NCBI RefSeq assembly: GCF_000264905.1
Contig: NW_006763139.1
Coordinates: 671,514-735,513 of the forward strand
Length of the DNA stretch: 64,000 nt
Origin: Stereum hirsutum FP-91666 SS1
Lineage: Eukaryota; Basidiomycota; Agaricomycetes; Russulales; Stereaceae
Direction of reading: 5' to 3'
A program made the position numbers and the translations under genes. Below the pieces are notes generated by a model. That model was given only the letters and a program-made list of their open reading frames with translations. It was not told where the DNA came from and searched no databases. Positions 57,605 through 64,000 of this stretch are shown one piece after another (the stretch's first letter is position 1; each line of letters starts with the position of its first letter).

Positions 57605-59395
57605 CGGTGAGGGTGACCCATGGGTCCAACGGATTCTGCTCCGGCGTCAAGACGGCGCAGCAACTCTCCGTGACGTTCACTTGAACAAAAGTGCCTGCAA
57701 GATGGTTTCACAGCGCTCGCCAAGGAGAAATTGCATGGCCACATACAAACAAACAAACAAACGGAAACGGAAGACGGGTGGGTTCTGACATCACACTCTC
57801 GGCATTGACTCAGAGAGTAAGTTTCAACTGAGGGTCGTGCCAAGCGGTCACGGAAGTCGCAGCTAGTAGCGGATTCGGATGGCAGACTATGCATCTCCCC
57901 GGATCAAAATGGACAATAACGATCCACGAGGTTATTGAGCTGACTGGGGAAGAGTAGATCGTCTTGGTATAAGGCTATACAGTTCGCAGTCGAGGAGCCC
58001 AGCCGTTTTGAAGGCCGCAGCCGGCGGCGTCTAAAAGACCGCTACGCACCAAGAAAGAATCATGTTCTATCTTTAGAATAAGTATAGTTGTCCATGTGCT
58101 TGGCCTCCCTTCAAAAATAAAGGCGGACGCGAGCCGCTGACTCTGAGGCTTGAGCGCTGCGGCGATGTGATGCCTAGCGTATTTTTGCATTGTATGAGCA
58201 AACACTGTACGGTTTATCTGTGTATTTTGGCATCCGCCCGCAAGGTCGGAAAGAAATACATACCGAGTCACCGTCGAGCCCGTCGGGCATGCTGCCACCT
58301 GCGCGATTCCGCATCGTCAGCACTCTACTCGGTCCGAATATTCGGAATGTTGTCAGAGATGTGAGGTTTCATGTTACTAACGATGAATGTACTGTGGAAA
58401 TATTCTGGGTCGAGTCATAGATATTATCCACACCAGGATCGTACAAGAGGACTTACTCGAGTTCGGAGGTTGAAAGAGAAAGGAGGCGGGCAACTAGTGC
58501 CACTAGCAAAAGTCGGTGCCACAGGGACGTTGCCCCAAGATAAAACACCGAATTCTTCCGGCTCCTTCCCGGATAGTAAACGCCACAGGCCAACGAGGTA
58601 AACCATGGTGGGTTGAGCAGGTGGCGTAGTCCCACCACATACATCTATATAGTCCGTTGTAATAGTGGACGCCACTCCCCGAGCACTTGTCGCGTGTATC
58701 CTGTAGCGCAGTTAGAATACCATCAAGCAAGGTTGGCAGCTGGCGGAGACAGTGCTCACCGATGCGTAAGCAACCCCGTCCGGAAAACGTTAGCCTTCCG
58801 TTTCAACCTGTGTCTTGCCAGAGCACGAGGGTATTTGTGGACCGTATGTAAGGTTCCTGTTGGTATATATGAGGGCAACGGGGGTGAGCCTGATGAGTAT
58901 GAATATGAAGATGAGAGGAGGAGCCTGGCCCACCAACTAAATACATTTTCCGCATACAAAGTTGATACCTGGACAAAAGGACCAGATGAGGGGTTGGTGA
59001 AGGGCGTGGATATAATCGTTGAGCTGCTGAAGTGGAGAATTGAGTAAGTGGAGAAGCTTGTGGAGGAGGTCGAAGCAGCGACGTCAGCTCGAAGTTGTGC
59101 GATTCAAGGAGTGGGCAAGCTGAGATGTCCTGTTCACGTCCACGCCATGTGAAGGTTGGCGTACATCAAAGAAGGGATTTGTGTATATCTCCGTTCTTAT
59201 TTTCGCGGTTAATTATTGACTGTTGTGCGTTATGGAGTGTGTTCCACAGAGTTCGATCGGCTGGCTCTGGTTCCGCACACGGCCGTTATTCAGGCCACGC
59301 AAAGCTAGAGAATCCAGGCAGAAAAAAAGTACAAATGATCCTGGTCATTCATTCACTGCGTACCATTACTCTATCGTCATGCTATTGTAACGCGT
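57605..59395. other. Gene-poor stretch with weak coding-like segments
   Basis: An (AAAC)n-type microsatellite lies at about 57747-57765. A minus-strand frame at 58424-58640 (GLWRLLSGKEPEEFGVLSWG) and a plus-strand frame at 58860-59047 (an acidic EDERRSLAHQLNTF stretch ending VELLKWRIE) look mildly protein-like. I cannot connect either to other exons or to a family. Confidence 0.3.
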
Positions 59396-61719
59396 TCACA
59401 TCCCCTCTCGTCTCCGTGGTGCGGCGCGCAAGATGTCATCCACCCTGTCAATCGATAAAGGTTAGCTCTTACTCGTAGGACGAGGATGGAGAGGAGGCTT
59501 ACCGGATGATCATCTCTGCCGCCTCACTGGCACTAGAGACAACCTGTCGCTTGAGCTTGTAGCTCTCCGTGACACCGAGCTGCATCATCGAGCCGATCGT
59601 ACCCTGCTCCATATCTGCGCAAAGTGATTAGTCAGTCACGAGATCTACCCAGAGTCAAGCAATTAAAAAGCTCACCAAGCCCCGCATCCGCCTTGCCCTC
59701 ATAGTGCGCCGCTCTCAGCCTCGTAACGAGATCGCTCGAATCATACCCCGCATTATCCGCCAAGATCGTCGGGATTTGTCTCAGAGCCCTCGCAAACGCT
59801 TCGACCGCGAGAGCCTTCTTCCCCTTCACCGTCTTCGCCGCGTCCTCCACCGCAACAGACATGAGCATTTCTGCGCATCCGCCGCCGAGGACAACCCGGG
59901 TCTCTTTTACGGTCTGGGAGAGGACGGAGAGGGCATCGTGTAGGGAGCGGTCGGCTTCGTCGACCATTTGGTTGGTGGAACCGCGGAGGACGACGGTGCA
60001 CGCTTCGCCGGCTGCGACGCCGGAGAACTTGATCAACTGTTTATGGCAAGTACAGAGGTCTGTCAACATGGTATATTGGTGAACATAGCGGTGGATAAAA
60101 TACCTTGTCCTCGCCGATCATGATCTCCTCGATCAACTCGCACTTGCCTAGCTTTACGAGATCTGGCCTATCGAATGTACTCGCGATCTCACCGCCGGTG
60201 ACCAGACTTAACCGCTCGACACCCTCGAAATCGGCGTGTTCAATGGTGAGGATGCCCTTCTCGGCGAGAAGAGATTCGGGGTAGTTGTAGATGAGCTGAC
60301 GGTTGACGAAGACATTGATCCCGTGCGAAGCGATGGAGTCGACTTTGGCCTTCATTTTTTCCTGATTAAAGACAGCGGATGAGTATGCGTTGGACTCGCT
60401 TGGAGATTGAAAGGAATTGCTTACCCGTTCTGCGCGCTCGAGTTCTGCGAGTTTGCCAGTACCGTCGACTTTGACACGGGCCCCGAAGATCTTGATCTTA
60501 TCGGTGTCCATGGCTATAAAATCACTCGTCATTATGGACGATGCCGAATCGTGGAGAGTATTGCGTACAAGTGTTGGCGATCAGAATTTTGGCATTCTCA
60601 AGACGCTTGGGGCAGTTGACGCCTATTGACTTATCGAGGATGAAGCCTGTAGCAGAAAGGGGGATCAAGTGAGTTTATATCTGCCAAGATAGAATGGCGA
60701 TTGGAGGAGACGATGAAGAGATCGACGTGTGGCGCCTAAAAAGATGTACGACGCCACGAAGCCGTTCTATTATCGAAGGCCACTTTACCGAACGCAAAGG
60801 CATAATGCTTCATATGCAAGACATCGATCGGGGATAGAGACGAAAGCACTGAACGATATGGCGAAAAACATACCTTCATCAAGGTAGGAATCTGTCAGTT
60901 TGCCACCGACTTTTTTGATGATCTGGATATGCTCCAAATCTGTAGAACCCTGTACAGACGGACGAGATAGACGATATGAGTAATTTTGAGAAAATTATTC
61001 GACAGAGGGAGATCTGAAATGAACGACATACCTTTAGCCGCAGAACAGCATCCACAGCCAGATTTGCGAAGTAGTCTTTGTCTTGGGAGAGGACTTTTGA
61101 GGACAATGTTGTCCGTGCGATGTTCATGAGATCTTGCCTGAACGTTGCTGGGTCTGAGCTATAGCAGATATACACCAGTCAGACATGTTGCCCCAAAATG
61201 AAATACTACCATCCGGATGTCATAGTCGAGGAAAGACGTACCCGTGGTCCACGGCAGCCCCTTCCAATGCCTTCAATGCAGCCAAACTCGCAATCCGGAA
61301 ACCCTCCACAATCGTCTGCGGATGGATCCTCATCCCAATCAACTTCTCCGCCTCCCTCAACAACTCTGCCGAAAGCACGCAAACACTTGTGGTTCCATCT
61401 CCGACTTCATCGTCCTGGACTTTCGAGATATTGACAAGGATCTTGGCAGCGGCATTATCAAGCTGGATGGCTTTGAGGATTGTGGCACCATCGTTTGTGA
61501 CGTTGATGTCGCCTGAAGACATGGATTGGAGGATTTTGTTCATGCCTTTTGGGCCGAGGGTGGATTTGACGAGATCGCCGAGTGCGAGAGCACCGACGAA
61601 GGAAGAAAGACGCGCATTTTCGGCCTTTTCTTCGGTGGCCTAGGTCAAGAGAGATAATTAGTACGAGTCACAGATATAGGAGCGAAACGTACCTCGTCGC
61701 TGAAGATGTTCATAGACAT
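59396..61719 (-). CDS. CCT2: T-complex chaperonin subunit beta (CCT2)
   Basis: Ten exons (61719-61693, 61639-61242, 61158-61032, 60949-60874, 60646-60569, 60513-60425, 60361-60104, 60036-59676, 59614-59503, 59444-59396) close to 524 residues, the normal size. ATP-site motifs are visible: [24 protein letters not shown] and VGDGTTSV. Beta-subunit features include [65 protein letters not shown] and [12 protein letters not shown]. The C-terminus is [15 protein letters not shown]. It is one of eight subunits of the cytosolic CCT ring that folds actin and tubulin. The neighbouring actin gene is a client, though adjacency is probably chance. Confidence 0.95.
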
Positions 61720-62591
61720 GGTGGATGTAGGATGCTGTAAGACGCGCGACTTCAAATCGGTGAACGCGAGGATGAGCGTGACGCCAAAAGGGGAGTGACG
61801 CGTACCCATCACGCATCGTCACTCCTGTGACCGATCTTGTTTACTTGTTGTGGACGTTCGTTGTCGACCATATCCGTCCTCTTTCCTCGTTTCCATCCTT
61901 AGGATCCTCTGAAGGCATCATCTAGTGTTCTCAGCAATAGCGGCTCATATCCCTGAGCTGTACTTGATGATCAGATACGATGCATCTCCTCATCTTTATC
62001 GTAGGCTTTTCCTACTCATAGGCGGACTCGGAAACTAGACGATACGGACTGGAAAGCTATAGGATACTAGTGCTCAGACTATGAGCTGTTGACTCTCACA
62101 TAAGGCTTCTACTTTTTGAATGGGTTGGTGTATCACGCTGTCTGGCTGTGCTCGAGGACTTCGCAATTGGCAATATCTGCTTTGGGACACAACAACACAA
62201 TAGACGATTTGAGCGAATTTCGACCCAATTCCCCACCATTGCCACCTATCCCTAGCAAATTTGCCCTTTGGCCCAACACCTTCCAGAGATGGCTATTTCC
62301 CCCGCCATTGTATGGTCCTGCTTGGCCAACACCTTCCTGAAAAGACAAGTCTCGATGCTGTCCGCCGTTGCTTTGGCCCCCGGGGTCTCGCCCCGCTTTG
62401 TTTTCTGCCTCGTTCTCCTCCCTCCTTCCATACAAGGGAGGTGTTCTTATTTGTACACCCCAAGCCTTCGCAAACCACACCAAACAAAACCTGGGAGAGC
62501 CATTCTCGGATTGTGGGTCCACTGTGGGCGCCGTCTTCGAGCATGATGGCAACGCAGAGGCGAGGGGGTATATGCAAATGGCGAGGATGGC
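61720..62591. other. Intergenic, no supported gene
   Basis: Divergent promoter region between CCT2 and the zinc-finger gene. Several frames overlap on both strands at 62130-62640; all look compositional and none has a domain. Confidence 0.4.
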
Positions 62592-62598
62592 TATAAAA
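62592..62598 (+). promoter_or_regulatory. TATA box of the zinc-finger gene
   Basis: TATAAAA, 184 bp before the ATG at 62782, followed by a C/T-rich leader of the kind common in strongly expressed fungal genes. Confidence 0.5.
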
Positions 62599-62781
62599 AC
62601 CCTCCCTGGACGGGGGAGGAAGTGCCATCACCCGACTTGAGCTCTCACCCGCCCCAGTTCTCCCGTCCCTCCCCCGCCTCCCGAGCCATCATCCCTCCCC
62701 TTCAAACACATCCCTATCCCTCACATAGCACGTCCACCCACTTCTGCCTACCCCACATCCTTCCAAATAGCTATATATACG

Positions 62782-64000
62782 ATGTCCTTCATCACCTTCT
62801 CCTCCTCCCCTGATTCTGCCTCTGCTTCCACTCCCTCCCCTCCCGAGGTTCGTTAGCGCCACATATTCGCGCCGCACTCTGACTGATCACGTGATCGTTC
62901 CTCCCTTCTCCCACAGCCTATCATCAAGAGCACCGCCGACCCTTCGTCGACCAGGCCTGGATATATTTGTGGGCTCTGTGGTAATGAGTTTGTGACGATC
63001 CATGATCACAATCGTCATTGGGAGGGCGTCCATTCTGGGCTGCCTAAGTACGTTTTATTCTCGCTCATCTCATCGTCTCGTGTTCGAGTCGTACTGATAG
63101 TGTTATCCTCTTCCTAGGAAGTACGCCTGCTCATATCCGGGTTGTACTCATAGGACGCGTCAACATAGCAATCTCAAGATCCACATGTACAGACAGTACG
63201 TCCTTTCTTCCTTTATTCATCTCCCTCACCCTCATCCCCTCTTCCAAATAGTCTCAGCCCCGAAGAGAAAGACAAAGTCACAGTGTACTGTCCTGAAGAA
63301 GGCTGCACCAGGACATGGATCGATCCCGCCGCAGGCTGTCGTCATTTGAAGAACGCACACGGCTACAAACCCCATCATCGTCCTGATTTCGTCTCTCGTG
63401 CGCACCCGAAGTCTTCCGTTCCCTCGTCTTCGAAGCCGAAGCCGAAGACTAAGTCCGCAGGGGTGAAGAAGCGGACGACCAAGAAAGAGGTTCAAAGCCC
63501 GACGATCAAGAAAGAAGAGTTGACGCCGAAGCAAATGCAGACGCAAACACATATGCAAACGTTCCAAGACGAGAACCAGGAGGCGATGGATGCTGCGACT
63601 TGGACGGCGCAGGCGTGTCGGGAACTCGCTCAATTCCTTTTGTCGTGTTCTCAGTCCGAGCCATCCACTCCCTCCGCCTCTTCTCCCGCCTCACCATCGT
63701 ATTCGTCGTTGTCTGCGTCCGCTCTCACGCCCGAGTCTTCCCTCTACTCTACGCCGAAGCACTCGCCATCTGGCTCTTCTCCCTCTTCTGCGTCTCCTCC
63801 ACTTCGCACACCGTCGCCATGGGAGAACCTTGTCCTCACCTACCCTGATGACGAAGAACTCTACATCGCCAATCAACGCGAGCTTACGCTCCATGAGCCT
63901 GTTCCTCAATACCCCCAACAACAACAATACCAGTATCAGGATGCCTCTGTGGCGCAGTGTGGCGAGCTCGACGCTGATAGCATCTTGGAATTCTTCTCTT
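62782..64000 (+). CDS. C2H2 zinc-finger protein (partial at right edge)
   Basis: Exons 62782-62847, 62917-63047, 63118-63195 and 63252 onward keep frame to the end of the window. Three zinc-finger-like units occur. The first is CGLCGNEFVTIHDHNRHWEGVH. The second is CSYPGCTHRTRQHSNLKIHMYRH, whose last histidine is made across an intron. The third is CPEEGCTRTWIDPAAGCRHLKNAH. A basic Ser/Lys segment follows (KPKPKTKSAGVKKRTTKK, a likely nuclear signal). After it come a Gln-rich region and a long Ser/Pro-rich part, and near the window end a short acidic-hydrophobic segment (ADSILEFF), possibly an activation motif. It is probably a DNA-binding transcription factor; the target is unknown and the 3' end lies outside. 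Confidence 0.88.

Noticed and set aside
62116..62640. Overlapping frames upstream of the zinc-finger gene
   Set aside because: All six frames are partly open because of C/T-rich promoter composition; none has family features.
1..64000. CRISPR arrays, bacterial operons, rRNA genes
   Set aside because: No regular spacer-repeat arrays or rRNA sequence were seen, and the gene structure is clearly eukaryotic.

Overview
The window looks like a contig from a basidiomycete, most likely an Agaricomycete. Its genes are cut by many short GT-AG introns (about 40-80 nt). It carries families typical of mushrooms: a DUF6533 membrane protein, DUF5648 secreted proteins, a basidiomycete-type second actin and a chromodomain Ty3/gypsy element. 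No species can be named from the sequence alone. Exon coordinates come from hand splicing with reading frame and family conservation as guides, and the frames close exactly for most genes.

Layout. Positions 1-12.4 kb are repeat-rich and gene-poor: a 528-bp solo LTR, a tRNA-derived SINE-like unit, a pyrimidine-rich stretch, a foldback repeat, a truncated Ty3/gypsy element with its 3' LTR, a duplicated fragment of a gene located 15 kb away, a GC-rich degenerate repeat tract and a MITE-like element. Positions 12.4-32 kb hold a DUF6533 membrane protein, two intact DUF5648 secreted proteins and a decayed third copy, a 1539-residue SH3 polarity protein, a single-pass surface protein and a divergent intact actin-like gene. 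Positions 32-43 kb hold two ribosome-biogenesis genes (Rsa3-like and Tsr2-like), two orphan proteins and mitochondrial malate dehydrogenase. Positions 44.5-48.1 kb hold a NADAR-domain protein and a PARP-fold ADP-ribosyltransferase-like protein, arranged tail to tail. Positions 49-64 kb are mainly housekeeping: a PhyH dioxygenase, cyclin C, a coiled-coil orphan, a conventional actin, CCT2 and a C2H2 zinc-finger gene that runs off the right edge.

How the genes relate. The most interesting local pairing is NADAR/PARP. One protein has the H-Y-E triad expected for transfer of ADP-ribose from NAD+. The other belongs to a family in which some members remove ADP-ribose from guanine, and it has three tandem copies of a four-cysteine module, each encoded across the same intron. 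A second theme is actin duplication. Both actin genes share intron positions, including a 6-nt microexon, but the 30-32 kb copy has lost three of the residues used for ATP hydrolysis. The remaining genes are ordinary cell machinery (chaperonin, Mediator kinase module, ribosome assembly, TCA cycle) with no operon-like logic, as expected for a fungus.
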